Origin: Pseudomonas viciae
Lineage (GTDB): Bacteria; Pseudomonadota; Gammaproteobacteria; Pseudomonadales; Pseudomonadaceae
Reading direction: 5' to 3'
DNA length: 64,000 bases
Assembly: GCF_004786035.1 (NCBI RefSeq)
Contig: NZ_CP035088.1
Coordinates: forward strand, 5,468,001-5,532,000
Below are positions 30,042 through 40,243 of this stretch, piece by piece. The notes below the pieces were generated by a model that saw nothing but the letters and a program-made list of their open reading frames with translations, was not told the DNA's origin and made no database searches. How positions within the stretch are numbered: the first letter of the stretch is position 1; every line of letters starts with the position of its first letter. Made by a program: the position numbers and the translations under genes.

Positions 30042-31211
30042 ATGAACACCGCCGTGAATGTCAACGTAGTGCATGAATCCGAAGCCCAGCGCCAACACGC
30101 CCGAGTGAAAATCCCGGCCAAATTGCGCTTCTTCGGCCCAGACCGAACGCCGATGGAAGTCAAGGTCCTGGACCTCTCCGCCGGTGGCCTGTGCTTCAAC
30201 GCCGGACAGATGCCGCTCAAGGTCGGCGAGTCCTACAAGGGCCGCCTGCAGTTCGTGATCGACAACCTTGGCCTGGCCATGGACGTGGATCTGCAGATCC
30301 GCTCCTACGATCGCCAGACCGGTCGCACCGGTTGCCAGTTCCAGAACCTGGAGCCTCGGGACATCTCGACACTGCGTCACATCATCACTTCGCACCTGGC
30401 CGGTGACATCGTCGGCGTCGGCGATGTGCTGGCGACCTTGCAGCGCGACAACTTCACCAAGGCGCGCAAGCAAAAAGACGAGAACGGCGGCATGAGCGCC
30501 ATCGCCCGCCTGCGGGCCGTGACCTTCAGCCTGGCGATCTTCCTCGTCGGCCTGGCGGCGTTCGGTTTCATCTTCAAATCGGTGTACGGCATGTACTTCG
30601 TCAGCCACGCCCAGGCGGGCCTGGTGAACGTAACGGGCACGGCCATCACCATGCCGCGCGACGGCACCGTGCAAAGCCTGGTCAAGGCTGACGGCGTGGC
30701 CGCCAAGGGCGCCCCGCTGGCAACCTTCAGCACCAGCATGCTCGACGTGCTCAAGGGCCATCTGGACGACAACCAGCTGCAACCGGCCAAGGTCGAGGAA
30801 CTGTTCGGCAAGCAAATGACCGGCACCCTGACCTCCCCGTGCGACTGCATCGTGGCCCAGCAATTGGTGTCTGATGGTCAGTACGCCAGCAAGGGCGACA
30901 CAATCTTCCAACTGGTCCCACGAGGCACCGAAGCCAACGTCGAGGCGCGTTTCTCCTATCGCCAGTTCGGCGACGTGCGTCCAGGTACCCAGGTCAGCTT
31001 CCAGGTTGCCGGCGAAGACACCATTCGCACCGGCAAGATCGTTAGCAGCACCAGCCTGAAAAGCGCCGACCTGTCCTCCGATATCCGTGTGCTGATCAAG
31101 CCTGACGAGCCTCTGGACAGCTCGCTGGCTGGCCGTCCAGTAGAAGTCAACAGCGACCGTGGCCCGAACCTGAGCTGGCTGATCGACAAAGCCATGGCCG
31201 TCGGTCTTTAA
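30042..31211 (+). CDS. alg44: Alginate co-polymerase Alg44 (PilZ c-di-GMP receptor)
   Basis: 389 residues. N-terminal cytosolic PilZ domain with the c-di-GMP residues R17 and R21 (RQHAR), D44 and S46 (DLSAGG), numbered exactly as in P. aeruginosa. One membrane helix near residues 165-185 leads to a periplasmic HlyD/membrane-fusion-like domain (MPRDGTVQSLVKADG, LTSPCDCIVAQQLVSDGQ). Binding of c-di-GMP activates Alg8. A diguanylate cyclase gene lies elsewhere in this window but need not feed this receptor. Confidence 0.96.
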   Translation: MNTAVNVNVVHESEAQRQHARVKIPAKLRFFGPDRTPMEVKVLDLSAGGLCFNAGQMPLKVGESYKGRLQFVIDNLGLAMDVDLQIRSYDRQTGRTGCQFQNLEPRDISTLRHIITSHLAGDIVGVGDVLATLQRDNFTKARKQKDENGGMSAIARLRAVTFSLAIFLVGLAAFGFIFKSVYGMYFVSHAQAGLVNVTGTAITMPRDGTVQSLVKADGVAAKGAPLATFSTSMLDVLKGHLDDNQLQPAKVEELFGKQMTGTLTSPCDCIVAQQLVSDGQYASKGDTIFQLVPRGTEANVEARFSYRQFGDVRPGTQVSFQVAGEDTIRTGKIVSSTSLKSADLSSDIRVLIKPDEPLDSSLAGRPVEVNSDRGPNLSWLIDKAMAVGL

Positions 31212-31220
31212 GTCGAGGAT

Positions 31221-32732
31221 ATGCCCGTGACCATTACAAAAATCCTGAACACGCCACAGTTCCTGTGGGAGCGGGCTTGCTCGCGAAAGGATCAACGCGG
31301 TCTTACCGTGGCACCGCAGCGCCTGCATCGCGAGCAAGCTCGCTTCCCCACTGGCTATGCTTTTTGTGCACTGGCGCTGGCGATCGGCCTCAGCGGCTGC
31401 GCTGGCCTGCCCGACCAGCGCCTGGCCAACGAAGCGCTCAAGCGCGGCGACACGTCGCTGGCGCAGCAGAACTATCAGCAACTGGCAGACCTGGGCTACA
31501 GCGAAGCCCAGGTGGGCCTGGCCGACATTCAGGTGGACAGCCACGATCCGGAGCAGATGAAAAAAGCCGAGGCGACTTACCGCGCCGCGGCTGACATCTC
31601 GCCACGCGCCCAGGCTCGCCTGGGTCGCCTGCTGGTGGCCAAGCCCGGTTCCACCGAGGCTGAAAAACACGAAGCCGAAGGCCTGTTGAAGAAAGCTTTC
31701 GCCAACGGTGAAGGTGGCACCCTCATACCGCTGGCGATGCTGTACCTGCAATATCCCCACAGCTTCCCGAACGTCAATGCCCAGCAGCAGATCAGCCAAT
31801 GGCGCAGTGCCGGCTACCCGGAAGCGGGCCTGGCGCAGATCCTGCTCTACCGCACACAAGGCACCTACGACCAGCATCTGGACGAAGTGGAAAAGGTCTG
31901 CAAGGCCGCATTGGCCACCACCGACATCTGCTACGTCGAACTGGCCACGGTCTATCAGAAACGCGGCCAGCCGGAACAGCAGGCCGAGTTGCTCAAGCAG
32001 ATGCAAGCCGGTCACCGCGCTGGCGTGGTATCCGCCCAACGCGTGGACAGCGTCGCCCGAGTCCTGGCCGATGCCAGCCTGGGCAAGACCGACGAAAAAA
32101 CCGCCCAGTCGCTGCTCGAAGAAATCGCCCCTGCCTACCCCGCTGCCTGGGTCAGCCTGGCGCAGATTCTCTACGACTTCCCCGAACTGGGCGACGTCGA
32201 CAAGATGATGCAATACCTGGAAAACGGCCGTGCCGCCGACCAGCCTCGTGCCGAGCTGCTGCTGGGCAAGCTGTACTACGAAGGCAAGTGGGTTCCGGCT
32301 GACGCCAAGGCCGCCGAGGCGCATTTCCAGAAAGCCGTTGGCCGCGAAGTGGCCGCCGATTACTACCTCGGCCAGATCTATCGCCGCGGTTACCTGGGCC
32401 AGGTGTACTCGCAAAAGGCCCTGGACCATCTGCTCAAGGCCGCGCGCAACGGCCAGAACAGCGCCGACTTTGCCATTGCCCAGTTGTTCTCCCAGGGCAA
32501 GGGCACCAAGCCCAACCCGCTCAACGCATATGTGTTCAGCCAGTTGGCCAAGGCCCAGAACACCCCGCAAGCCACTGAACTGGCCCAGACCCTCGAAGCC
32601 CAATTACCGCCGGAGCAGCTCGCACAAGCCCAGCGCCTGCTAAAACAAGAGCAGGCCATTCGCGGCGCCATGAGCCCCGATACGCTGGAACTGCAAGCCC
32701 TAAAAGAAGATGACGGCGAGGAACCTCTATGA
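31221..32732 (+). CDS. algK: Alginate export lipoprotein AlgK, with REPIN-derived N-terminal insertion
   Basis: Periplasmic-facing outer-membrane lipoprotein with Sel1-like/TPR repeats (from about residue 65 on: [44 protein letters not shown]), needed for AlgE placement and polymer export. The lipobox LSGC gives Cys60 from ATG 31221. The first about 14 residues ([14 protein letters not shown]) are followed by residues encoded by a REP pair ([13 protein letters not shown] ... LHREQARFP) before the hydrophobic core [12 protein letters not shown]. The signal n-region is thus about 44 residues. GTG 31227 or, after the first REP, GTG 31308 (Cys at 31) could be the functional start. Overlaps algE by 4 bases. 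Confidence 0.93.
   Translation: MPVTITKILNTPQFLWERACSRKDQRGLTVAPQRLHREQARFPTGYAFCALALAIGLSGCAGLPDQRLANEALKRGDTSLAQQNYQQLADLGYSEAQVGLADIQVDSHDPEQMKKAEATYRAAADISPRAQARLGRLLVAKPGSTEAEKHEAEGLLKKAFANGEGGTLIPLAMLYLQYPHSFPNVNAQQQISQWRSAGYPEAGLAQILLYRTQGTYDQHLDEVEKVCKAALATTDICYVELATVYQKRGQPEQQAELLKQMQAGHRAGVVSAQRVDSVARVLADASLGKTDEKTAQSLLEEIAPAYPAAWVSLAQILYDFPELGDVDKMMQYLENGRAADQPRAELLLGKLYYEGKWVPADAKAAEAHFQKAVGREVAADYYLGQIYRRGYLGQVYSQKALDHLLKAARNGQNSADFAIAQLFSQGKGTKPNPLNAYVFSQLAKAQNTPQATELAQTLEAQLPPEQLAQAQRLLKQEQAIRGAMSPDTLELQALKEDDGEEPL
31263..31350. repeat. REPIN inside the algK coding sequence
   Basis: Forward REP CTGTGGGAGCGGGCTTGCTC from about 31263 and inverted partner TCGCGAGCAAGCTCGCTTCC to about 31350. 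The pair is in frame, without a stop, inside the algK signal-peptide region. Confidence 0.9.
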
Positions 32733-34222
32733 AGCCTTTGAAGCTCAATCCTTTTGTTCAGGCCGGTATTGGCCTGTCGTTTGCCCTGTTGTGGTCCTGT
32801 CCGACCCTGGCGGCCCTGACCGATGACAAGAACTTCGGCCTGGAAGTGAAAATCACCGGCCAGTCCGAAGACGACCGTGACCTCGGTACCCAGAGCGGTG
32901 GCGACGTCAACGGTATCGGCCTGGACGTGCGCCCATGGATCTATGGCGAACGCGGTGCCTGGAGCGCCTACGCCATGGCCCAGGCCGTGACGTCTACCGA
33001 CATCATCGAGACCGATACGCTGCAACAGTCCGATGACGCGACCCAGCAAACCGACAGCGGCGATCGCGAAGCCAAGAAAAGCTACCTGGCCATGCGCGAA
33101 TTCTGGATTGGCTATCGGGGCCTGACCCCTTATCCGGGCGAGCAGTTGAAGTTCGGTCGCCAGCGCCTGCGCAACGACGACGGCCAATGGCGCGACACCA
33201 ACATCGAAGCCCTGAACTGGACCTTCGACACCACGTTGCTGCGCGCCAATCTGGGTGTCGCCGAACGCTTCAGCGAATACCGCACTGACCTCAAGGAGCT
33301 GTCGCCCCAGGACAAGGATCGCCTGCACGTCTACGGTGACGTGGGTTACCAGTGGATGCCCGGCCAATGGGCCGGTATCCGTGCCCACCACTCCCATGAC
33401 AATGGCAGCCTCGATTACCCGACCCCGGGCGAAGCCACCGACACCCTGGACAAGACCCAGAACGGCGACATCTCCTGGCTGGGCCTGGAAGCCAACAGCG
33501 ACGCCTACAACTGGCGCAACACCAACACCGTCAATTACTGGGCGAGCCTGACCGGCATGACCGGCGACCGCAACACTGCCAACCCGCTCAACGCCGACGG
33601 CACGCGCCCGACAGAAGCCAAGCGCAGTGACGACGTCGACGGCTGGGCCACTGACCTGGGTATCCGCCTGCGCCTCGACCCGCAATGGCAAGTCGGCGCG
33701 GCCTATGCCCGCGCCAGCGAGGACTACGAACAGAACGGCCTGCAAAGCAACCGCTCGAACTACACCGGCACCCGCTCGCGGGTCCACCGTTTCGGCGAGG
33801 CTTTCCGCGGCGAAATGGCCAACACCCAAAGCGCCAGCCTGTTCGGTTCCTGGCAGTTGCGTGACGAATATGACGCCAGCCTGGTGTACCACAAGTTCTG
33901 GCGTGTGGACGGCAACAAGCCGGTGGGTAGCAACGGCATCAATGCCGTGGAGAACAACACCGACGACGTGACCGGCGCAATTCTGTCTACCTCGTCCCTG
34001 CCGCTGCGTGACGGTAACAAGGACCTGGGCCAGGAAGTCGACCTGGTGGTCACCAAGTACTTCAAGCAAGGCCTGTTGCCAGCCGCCCTGAGCCAGTCCA
34101 TCGATGAGCCGTCGGCGCTGGTGCGCTTTCGTGGCGGGGTGTTCAAGCCAGGCGACGCCTACGGCAAAGAGGTCGATTCGTACATGCATCGCGCCTTTGT
34201 CGACGTGATCTGGCGCTTCTGA
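32729..34222 (+). CDS. algE: Outer-membrane alginate porin AlgE
   Basis: 497 residues: signal peptide (cleavage near TLAA, residue 29) and an 18-strand beta-barrel that releases alginate. Visible features are alternating amphipathic strands, [40 protein letters not shown], and a C-terminal strand ending in Phe (AFVDVIWRF), typical of BAM substrates. Its ATG overlaps the algK stop (ATGA) and its TGA overlaps an early ATG of algG. Confidence 0.96.
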   Translation: MKPLKLNPFVQAGIGLSFALLWSCPTLAALTDDKNFGLEVKITGQSEDDRDLGTQSGGDVNGIGLDVRPWIYGERGAWSAYAMAQAVTSTDIIETDTLQQSDDATQQTDSGDREAKKSYLAMREFWIGYRGLTPYPGEQLKFGRQRLRNDDGQWRDTNIEALNWTFDTTLLRANLGVAERFSEYRTDLKELSPQDKDRLHVYGDVGYQWMPGQWAGIRAHHSHDNGSLDYPTPGEATDTLDKTQNGDISWLGLEANSDAYNWRNTNTVNYWASLTGMTGDRNTANPLNADGTRPTEAKRSDDVDGWATDLGIRLRLDPQWQVGAAYARASEDYEQNGLQSNRSNYTGTRSRVHRFGEAFRGEMANTQSASLFGSWQLRDEYDASLVYHKFWRVDGNKPVGSNGINAVENNTDDVTGAILSTSSLPLRDGNKDLGQEVDLVVTKYFKQGLLPAALSQSIDEPSALVRFRGGVFKPGDAYGKEVDSYMHRAFVDVIWRF

Positions 34223-34248
34223 TGCGAATGACCATGGGAGTGCCCGAT

Positions 34249-35838
34249 ATGAACCGCTACCTCAGGAACAGCCAGGCGATGAAAGGTTCGATCAGCCTGT
34301 TGGTCGCAGCGATGCTGCTGGCCGGCTCGCCGGCGTTCGCCAACGTTGAACCGGTGGTCAAGCCGGGCAACGTGGTCAAAGGTCTGCAACAAGCCAAGAC
34401 CTACACCGTCAGCAGCGCACCGACCGCACCACTGGAACTGGCCAAGCCGACCCTGCCCGACCTCACCGGTTTCACCGCCGAAGCGGTCGCGAAGAAAATC
34501 GTGCGGACCAAGCCCGGCAAGGTCAGTGTGCGCCGGATGATGCAGGAAAACGCCTTGAAGGACTTCATCGGCGGCGACAACAAGATGGCCGAGTGGGTGG
34601 TGCGTCAGCACGGTATCCCACAGGCCATCTTCGTCGACGATGGCTACATGAACCTCAAGGACCTGGCCAAGAAAGTACCCAAGTACGTCATCGAAACCTC
34701 GCCAGGTATCTACCTGGCGAGGATTCCGATCGTGGTCGGCCAGAAAGGCATCCTGGAAATCGACAAACAGACCCAGGAACTGCGCCTGTCCCAGGAGGGC
34801 GGCGCGTTCCTGGTCAACGATGGCCAGATGTTCATCCGCGACACCAAGGTCACCGGCTGGCGCGAAAAGGAAAATGGCCCCGCCACGTTCCGCTCGCCCA
34901 AGGAATTCCGTCCGTTCCTGCTGTCGTGGGGCGGTACCGAGACCTACATCGTCAACACCAAGATGGCCAGCTTCGGCTACGCCAACAGTAAGTCGTACGG
35001 GGTGAGTATTTCCCAGTACACGCCGAACATGGCCAAGGTCCTCAAGCGCCCCGAACCGACCGGCTGGATCATCGGTTCCGAGTTCTCGGACATGTGGTAC
35101 GGCTTCTACTGCTACGAGACTCGTGACTTTGTGGTCAAGGGCAACACCTACAAAGACAACATCGTCTACGGCATCGACCCCCACGACCGTTCCCATCGGC
35201 TGATCATCGCCGACAACACCGTCTACGGGACCAAGAAGAAGCACGGGATCATTATTTCCCGTGAGGTCAACGACAGCTTCATTTTCAACAACCGCAGCTA
35301 CGACAACAAACTCTCGGGCCTGGTGATCGACCGTAACAGCGTGAACAACCTGATCGCCTACAACGAGATCTACAAGAACCACACCGACGGCATCACGCTC
35401 TATGAGAGTGGTGACAACCTGCTGTGGGGCAACAAAGTGATCAGCAACCAACGCCACGGCATCCGGATTCGTAACAGCGTGAACATCCGCCTCTACGAAA
35501 ACGTCTCCATGGCCAACGGCCTGACCGGTGTCTACGGCCACATCAAGGACCTGTCCGACACCGACCGGGACATCAAGCTCGACCCGTTCGATGCCCAAGT
35601 CTCGCTGATCGTGGTCGGTGGTGAATTGGCTGCCAACGGCAGCGGCCCGCTGTCCATCGACTCGCCCTTGAGCGTTGAGCTGTACCGCGTGTCCATGCTC
35701 GCGCCGACCAAATCCAGCGGCATCAGCTTCACGGGAATCCTCGGCGAGCGCCAGGATGAAATTCTCGACCTGCTGGTGCGCCAGCAGAAAGCCGTGCTGA
35801 TCGACCCTGTCGAACGCCAGACCGAATTGCGGGACTGA
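34249..35838 (+). CDS. algG: Mannuronan C5-epimerase AlgG
   Basis: Periplasmic right-handed beta-helix enzyme that converts mannuronate to guluronate residues in the polymer. 529 residues with a signal peptide (cleavage after AFA, residue 31). The catalytic DPHD motif is at 310-313 (GIDPHDRSHRL), followed by parallel-beta-helix repeats (NNRSYDNKLSGLVIDRNS, NHTDGITLYESGDN). ATG 34249 has GGGAG 8 bases upstream; the earlier ATG at 34222 lacks a signal sequence start. Confidence 0.95.
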   Translation: MNRYLRNSQAMKGSISLLVAAMLLAGSPAFANVEPVVKPGNVVKGLQQAKTYTVSSAPTAPLELAKPTLPDLTGFTAEAVAKKIVRTKPGKVSVRRMMQENALKDFIGGDNKMAEWVVRQHGIPQAIFVDDGYMNLKDLAKKVPKYVIETSPGIYLARIPIVVGQKGILEIDKQTQELRLSQEGGAFLVNDGQMFIRDTKVTGWREKENGPATFRSPKEFRPFLLSWGGTETYIVNTKMASFGYANSKSYGVSISQYTPNMAKVLKRPEPTGWIIGSEFSDMWYGFYCYETRDFVVKGNTYKDNIVYGIDPHDRSHRLIIADNTVYGTKKKHGIIISREVNDSFIFNNRSYDNKLSGLVIDRNSVNNLIAYNEIYKNHTDGITLYESGDNLLWGNKVISNQRHGIRIRNSVNIRLYENVSMANGLTGVYGHIKDLSDTDRDIKLDPFDAQVSLIVVGGELAANGSGPLSIDSPLSVELYRVSMLAPTKSSGISFTGILGERQDEILDLLVRQQKAVLIDPVERQTELRD

Positions 35839-35849
35839 GGATGACCTTT

Positions 35850-37298
35850 ATGAACCCACAAATGATCAAACTTCTGGGCCTGTCCGCCCTGACTGCCGGC
35901 ATTCTCGCCGCTACCAGCGGCGCGCGCGCCGACGAAACCAAGGCACCGACCTTCACCGCCGAACCGTGCTGCAACCTGTGCCCAGCGGCCCACGATGCGA
36001 AGAACTACACCACGCGTTATCAGCAGAACTTCACCACGCTGGTGCAGGCCCAGGGTGACTGGCTGTTCCGGACCCAGGAAGACCTGCGTACCGAATTCAA
36101 CACCACCCCGGCCGGCTACAAGCGCATGCAGCAGCTGCACGATGCGTTCAAGGAAAAAGGCATCGAGCTGGTACTCGTCTACCAGCCGACCCGTGGCCTG
36201 GTGAACCGCAACAAGCTCAATCCACAGGAAAAAGCCGCTTTCGACTACGAAAAGGCCCTGGGCAACTACAAGTCCATGCTCGGTCGTTTCGCCCAGATGG
36301 GTTATGTGGTGCCGGACCTGTCGCCACTGACCAATGAAAGCCTGCCCGACACCCTGCCGGCCCACGACTTCTACTTCCGTGGCGACCAGCACTGGACGCC
36401 GTACGGCGCCCAGCGCACCGCCAAGATCGTCGCCGAGAACGTCAAGCGCATCCCGGCCTTCGCCGACATTCCCAAGCGTGAGTTCGAGACCAAGAAGTCC
36501 GGCCGCATGGGCAAGACAGGCACCCTGCACAACATGGCCGGGCAGCTGTGCGGCACCAGCTATGCGATCCAGTACATGGACCAGTTCACCACCGAGCCTA
36601 AAGGCGAGGCTGGCGACGGCGACCTGTTCGGCGATTCCGGCAACCCGCAGATCACCCTCGTGGGCACCAGCCACAGCGGTAAGAACTACAACTTCGCCGG
36701 CTTCCTGGAAGAAGCCATCGGCGCCGACATCCTCAACGTTGCCTTCCCTGGCGGCGGTCTGGAGGGCGCGATGATCCAGTACCTGGGCAGCGAAGAATTC
36801 CAGAAGAATCCACCGAAGATCCTGATCTGGGAATTCTCGCCGCTCTATCGCCTGGACCAGGAAACCATCTACCGCCAGATGATGGCGCTGCTGGACAACA
36901 ACGGTTGCGAAGGCAAGCCGGCACAGATGAGCAGCAAGACTGCGCTCAAGCCTGGCAAGAACGAATTGATGGTCAATAGCAAGAATATGGACCTGCGTAA
37001 CGGCAGTCACCAGATCGACATCCGCTTCGCCGATACGTCGGTGAAAACCTTGCAAGCCACCCTCTGGTACATGAATGGGCGCCACGAGGATATCAAGATC
37101 GAAAAACCGGATACCTCGGAAACTGACGGACGTTTCGCCTTCCAATTGCGTACTGATGAGGACTGGGCTTCCCAGACCCTGCTGGCTGTAGAAGTCCAGG
37201 GGCCTGAAGCCGGTAAGGAGCCACTGCAAGTTGAGGCGAAAGTCTGCAAACGCAACGTATCTCCGCAAGCCGAACAAACGGCTCAAATCGGACAATGA
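35850..37298 (+). CDS. algX: Alginate O-acetyltransferase AlgX
   Basis: Periplasmic enzyme that moves acetyl groups onto mannuronate. Signal peptide to about residue 27, then an SGNH-like domain with Asp179/His181 (GDQHW) and Ser274 (GTSHS), equivalent to D174/H176/S269 of P. aeruginosa, and a C-terminal carbohydrate-binding domain. ATG 35850 ([10 protein letters not shown]) sits 9 bases after GAGG; ATG 35841 abuts it and is less likely. 482 residues. Confidence 0.95.
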   Translation: MNPQMIKLLGLSALTAGILAATSGARADETKAPTFTAEPCCNLCPAAHDAKNYTTRYQQNFTTLVQAQGDWLFRTQEDLRTEFNTTPAGYKRMQQLHDAFKEKGIELVLVYQPTRGLVNRNKLNPQEKAAFDYEKALGNYKSMLGRFAQMGYVVPDLSPLTNESLPDTLPAHDFYFRGDQHWTPYGAQRTAKIVAENVKRIPAFADIPKREFETKKSGRMGKTGTLHNMAGQLCGTSYAIQYMDQFTTEPKGEAGDGDLFGDSGNPQITLVGTSHSGKNYNFAGFLEEAIGADILNVAFPGGGLEGAMIQYLGSEEFQKNPPKILIWEFSPLYRLDQETIYRQMMALLDNNGCEGKPAQMSSKTALKPGKNELMVNSKNMDLRNGSHQIDIRFADTSVKTLQATLWYMNGRHEDIKIEKPDTSETDGRFAFQLRTDEDWASQTLLAVEVQGPEAGKEPLQVEAKVCKRNVSPQAEQTAQIGQ

Positions 37299-37309
37299 GG
37301 TCTCGTCTC

Positions 37310-38446
37310 ATGACTAGAACCATGCGCACCCGAACGTTGAAAACGCTGCTGGCGCCGTCCCTGCTGACCCTGGCGATATTCGCCGGGGCCACGCAGGCGG
37401 CAGCCCCGCTGCGCCCGCCACAGGGTTACTTCGCACCGATCGAAAAGGTCAAGACGGGCGACGCGGCCCAAGGCTGCGACGCGACACCAACACCCTATAC
37501 CGGCTCCTTGCAGTTTCGCAGCAAGTACGAAGGCTCCGACAAGGCCCGTGCAACCTTGAACGTGCAATCGGAAAAAGCCTTCCGTGACAGCACCGCCGAC
37601 ATCACCAAGATCGAGCGCGGCGTCAGCAAGCAAGTGATGCAATTCATGCGTGACGGTCGCCCCGAGCAACTGGAATGCACCCTGAACTGGCTGACTGCCT
37701 GGGCCAAGGCCGACGCCTTGATGTCCAAGGACTTCAACCACACCGGCAAGTCCATGCGCAAATGGGCCTTGGGCAGCATGGCTTCGGCCTATGTGCGCCT
37801 GAAGTTCTCCGAGTCCCGCCCACTGGCCAATCACCAGGAACAGGCACAACTGATCGAAGGCTGGTTCAGCCGGATGGCCGATCAGGTGGTCAGCGACTGG
37901 GACAACCTGCCACTGGACAAGACCAACAACCATTCCTACTGGGCCGCCTGGTCGGTGATGGCCACCTCTGTGGCGACCAACCGTCGCGACCTGTTCGACT
38001 GGGCCGTCAAGGAATACAAGGTCGGTGTCAATCAAGTCGACGCCGAGGGCTTCCTGCCCAACGAGCTCAAGCGCAAGCAACGGGCCCTGTCCTACCACAA
38101 CTATGCCCTGCCGCCGCTGGCGATGATCGCCAGTTTCGCCCAGGTCAACGGCGTGGACCTGCGCCAGGAAAACAACGGTGCCCTCAAGCGACTGGGTGAC
38201 CGGGTGCTGGCCGGGGTGAAAGATCCGGACATCTTCGAAGAGAAGAACGGCGACGAACAGGAAATGAAGGATCTGAAGATCGATTCGAAATTCGCCTGGC
38301 TCGAACCGTTCTGCAGCCTCTACACCTGCCCCGCGGATGTGCTGGAGCGCAAGCATGAAATGCAACCGTTCAAGACTTTCCGCCTCGGTGGGGACTTGAC
38401 CAAGGTGTATGACCCTTCGTGGGAAAAAGGTGAAAAAGGAAGCTGA
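37310..38446 (+). CDS. algL: Alginate lyase AlgL (PL5)
   Basis: Periplasmic mannuronate lyase that degrades polymer stranded in the periplasm. 378 residues; signal peptide to about residue 31, then the alpha/alpha barrel with NNHSYW (206-211, catalytic His208 and Tyr210 region) and [19 protein letters not shown] 37310 lies 9 bases after GAGG; ATG 37295, overlapping the algX stop, is too close to it. Followed by a REPIN and G-rich tract before algI. Confidence 0.95.
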   Translation: MTRTMRTRTLKTLLAPSLLTLAIFAGATQAAAPLRPPQGYFAPIEKVKTGDAAQGCDATPTPYTGSLQFRSKYEGSDKARATLNVQSEKAFRDSTADITKIERGVSKQVMQFMRDGRPEQLECTLNWLTAWAKADALMSKDFNHTGKSMRKWALGSMASAYVRLKFSESRPLANHQEQAQLIEGWFSRMADQVVSDWDNLPLDKTNNHSYWAAWSVMATSVATNRRDLFDWAVKEYKVGVNQVDAEGFLPNELKRKQRALSYHNYALPPLAMIASFAQVNGVDLRQENNGALKRLGDRVLAGVKDPDIFEEKNGDEQEMKDLKIDSKFAWLEPFCSLYTCPADVLERKHEMQPFKTFRLGGDLTKVYDPSWEKGEKGS

Positions 38447-38475
38447 TGCCGTATCCCCTGCCTGGCAGGGAACCT

Positions 38476-38565
38476 TGTGGGAGCGGGCTTGCTCGCGAAT
38501 TCGGTCTGTCATCCAGCAATGATGTCGACTGATACACCGCCTTCGCGAGCAAGCCCGCTCCCACA
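38476..38565. repeat. REPIN between algL and algI
   Basis: Forward REP from 38476 (TGTGGGAGCGGGCTTGCTCG) and inverted partner ending CCCGCTCCCACA at 38565, inside the alg operon. Confidence 0.92.
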
Positions 38566-38594
38566 GGGCAGTGTCAGACATGAACTGTGTTACG

Positions 38595-38626
38595 CCCCCC
38601 GGTTTTCATGGGGGGGTTTGGGGGGG
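38595..38626 (+). promoter_or_regulatory. C6 / G7-TTT-G7 tract upstream of algI
   Basis: Six C, then two runs of seven G separated by TTT on the coding strand, ending 40 bp before the algI ATG. The G-runs fit a G3+N1+G3+N3+G3+N1+G3 quadruplex, or the C6 could pair with the first G7. Confidence 0.55.
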
Positions 38627-38666
38627 CTCTGGCCCTTGACTGTTGATTCAACATGGAGAGATCGGG

Positions 38667-40232
38667 ATGGTATTTTCATCCAACGTGTTCCTGTTTCTGT
38701 TCTTGCCGATCTTTCTCGGCTTGTACTACTTGAGCGGGCAACGCTATCGCAACCTGCTGCTGCTGCTCGCCAGCTATGTGTTCTATGCCTGGTGGCGGGT
38801 GGATTTCCTGGCACTGTTCGCCGGCGTAACCCTGTGGAACTACTGGATCGGCCTGAAGGTCGGCGCCGCTGGCGTGCGCACCAAACCGGCCCAACGCTGG
38901 CTGTTGCTCGGCGTGGGCGTGGACCTGTGCATCCTGGGCTACTTCAAGTACGCCAACTTCGGCGTGGACAGCCTCAACGCGATCATCACCGGCTTCGGTT
39001 TGAATCCGTTCATCCTGACCCACGTGCTGTTGCCGATCGGGATCTCGTTCTACATCTTCGAGTCCATCAGCTACATCATCGACGTCTATCGCGGTGACAC
39101 CCCGGCGACCCGCAACCTGATCGACTTCGCAGCGTTCGTGGCCATTTTCCCGCACCTGATCGCCGGCCCCGTGTTGCGTTTCCGCGACCTGGCCGATCAG
39201 TTCAACAACCGCACCCACACCCTGGACAAGTTCTCCGAAGGCTGCACGCGCTTCATGCAGGGCTTCATCAAGAAAGTGTTCATCGCCGATACCCTCGCCG
39301 TGGTGGCCGACCATTGCTTCGCCTTGCAGAACCCGACCACGGGCGACGCCTGGCTCGGCGCCCTGGCCTACACCGCACAGCTGTATTTCGACTTCTCCGG
39401 CTACAGCGACATGGCCATCGGCCTGGGCCTGATGATGGGTTTCCGTTTCATGGAAAACTTCAAGCAGCCCTACATCAGCCAGTCGATCACCGAGTTCTGG
39501 CGGCGCTGGCACATCAGCCTGTCCACCTGGCTGCGTGACTACCTCTACATCACCTTGGGCGGTAACCGCAAAGGCACGCTGATGACCTACCGCAACCTGT
39601 TCCTGACCATGCTGCTCGGTGGTCTGTGGCACGGTGCGAACATCACCTACGTGATCTGGGGTGCCTGGCACGGTATGTGGCTGGCCATCGAAAAAGCCGT
39701 GGGCATCAACACCACGCCACGCAGCATCAACCCGATCCGCTGGGCGCTGACGTTCCTGCTGGTGGTCATGGGCTGGGTGATTTTCCGCGCAGAGAACCTG
39801 CACGTGGCCGGTCGCATGTACGGCGCCATGTTCAGCTTCGGCGACTGGTCGCTGTCGGAACTGACCCGCGCCAATCTCACTGGCCTGCAAATCGCTACGT
39901 TGGCGGTGGCCTACATCACCCTCGCCTTCTTCGGCCTGCGGGACTTCTACACCAATCGTCCGCCGGTCAAGACCAAGCCTGAAGTGAGCACCGAGGCTGA
40001 TGGTCCGGCCACTGCACAACCGGGTCTGATCAAAGCCGTGCCGGGTGAAAATCCGACGAATATCCATGAACCTGGCTACACCGTTGGCGTCGAAGCCCAG
40101 GTGCAACCGGCCTACTGGACCGCGGACTGGTCACGCTACGCGATGCGCGCCCTGGTGCTGCTGTTGTTCATCGCCTCGATTCTCAAACTCTCGGCGCAAA
40201 GCTTCTCGCCGTTCCTTTACTTCCAGTTCTGA
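38667..40232 (+). CDS. algI: Alginate O-acetylation protein AlgI (MBOAT)
   Basis: Inner-membrane acyltransferase that passes acetyl groups from a cytosolic donor to the periplasmic AlgJ/AlgX. 521 residues with about ten or more hydrophobic segments; the MBOAT catalytic His is His322 (GGLWHGANITY), the same number as in P. aeruginosa. ATG 38667 (MVFSSNVFLF) has GGAG 8 bases upstream; the ATG at 38643 lies before the ribosome site. Confidence 0.95.
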   Translation: MVFSSNVFLFLFLPIFLGLYYLSGQRYRNLLLLLASYVFYAWWRVDFLALFAGVTLWNYWIGLKVGAAGVRTKPAQRWLLLGVGVDLCILGYFKYANFGVDSLNAIITGFGLNPFILTHVLLPIGISFYIFESISYIIDVYRGDTPATRNLIDFAAFVAIFPHLIAGPVLRFRDLADQFNNRTHTLDKFSEGCTRFMQGFIKKVFIADTLAVVADHCFALQNPTTGDAWLGALAYTAQLYFDFSGYSDMAIGLGLMMGFRFMENFKQPYISQSITEFWRRWHISLSTWLRDYLYITLGGNRKGTLMTYRNLFLTMLLGGLWHGANITYVIWGAWHGMWLAIEKAVGINTTPRSINPIRWALTFLLVVMGWVIFRAENLHVAGRMYGAMFSFGDWSLSELTRANLTGLQIATLAVAYITLAFFGLRDFYTNRPPVKTKPEVSTEADGPATAQPGLIKAVPGENPTNIHEPGYTVGVEAQVQPAYWTADWSRYAMRALVLLLFIASILKLSAQSFSPFLYFQF

Positions 40233-40243
40233 GGGATCTGAAC

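Noticed and set aside
29919..32603. 894-codon minus-strand open frame
   Set aside because: Antisense to alg8, alg44 and algK; low-complexity shadow composition and no recognisable domain.
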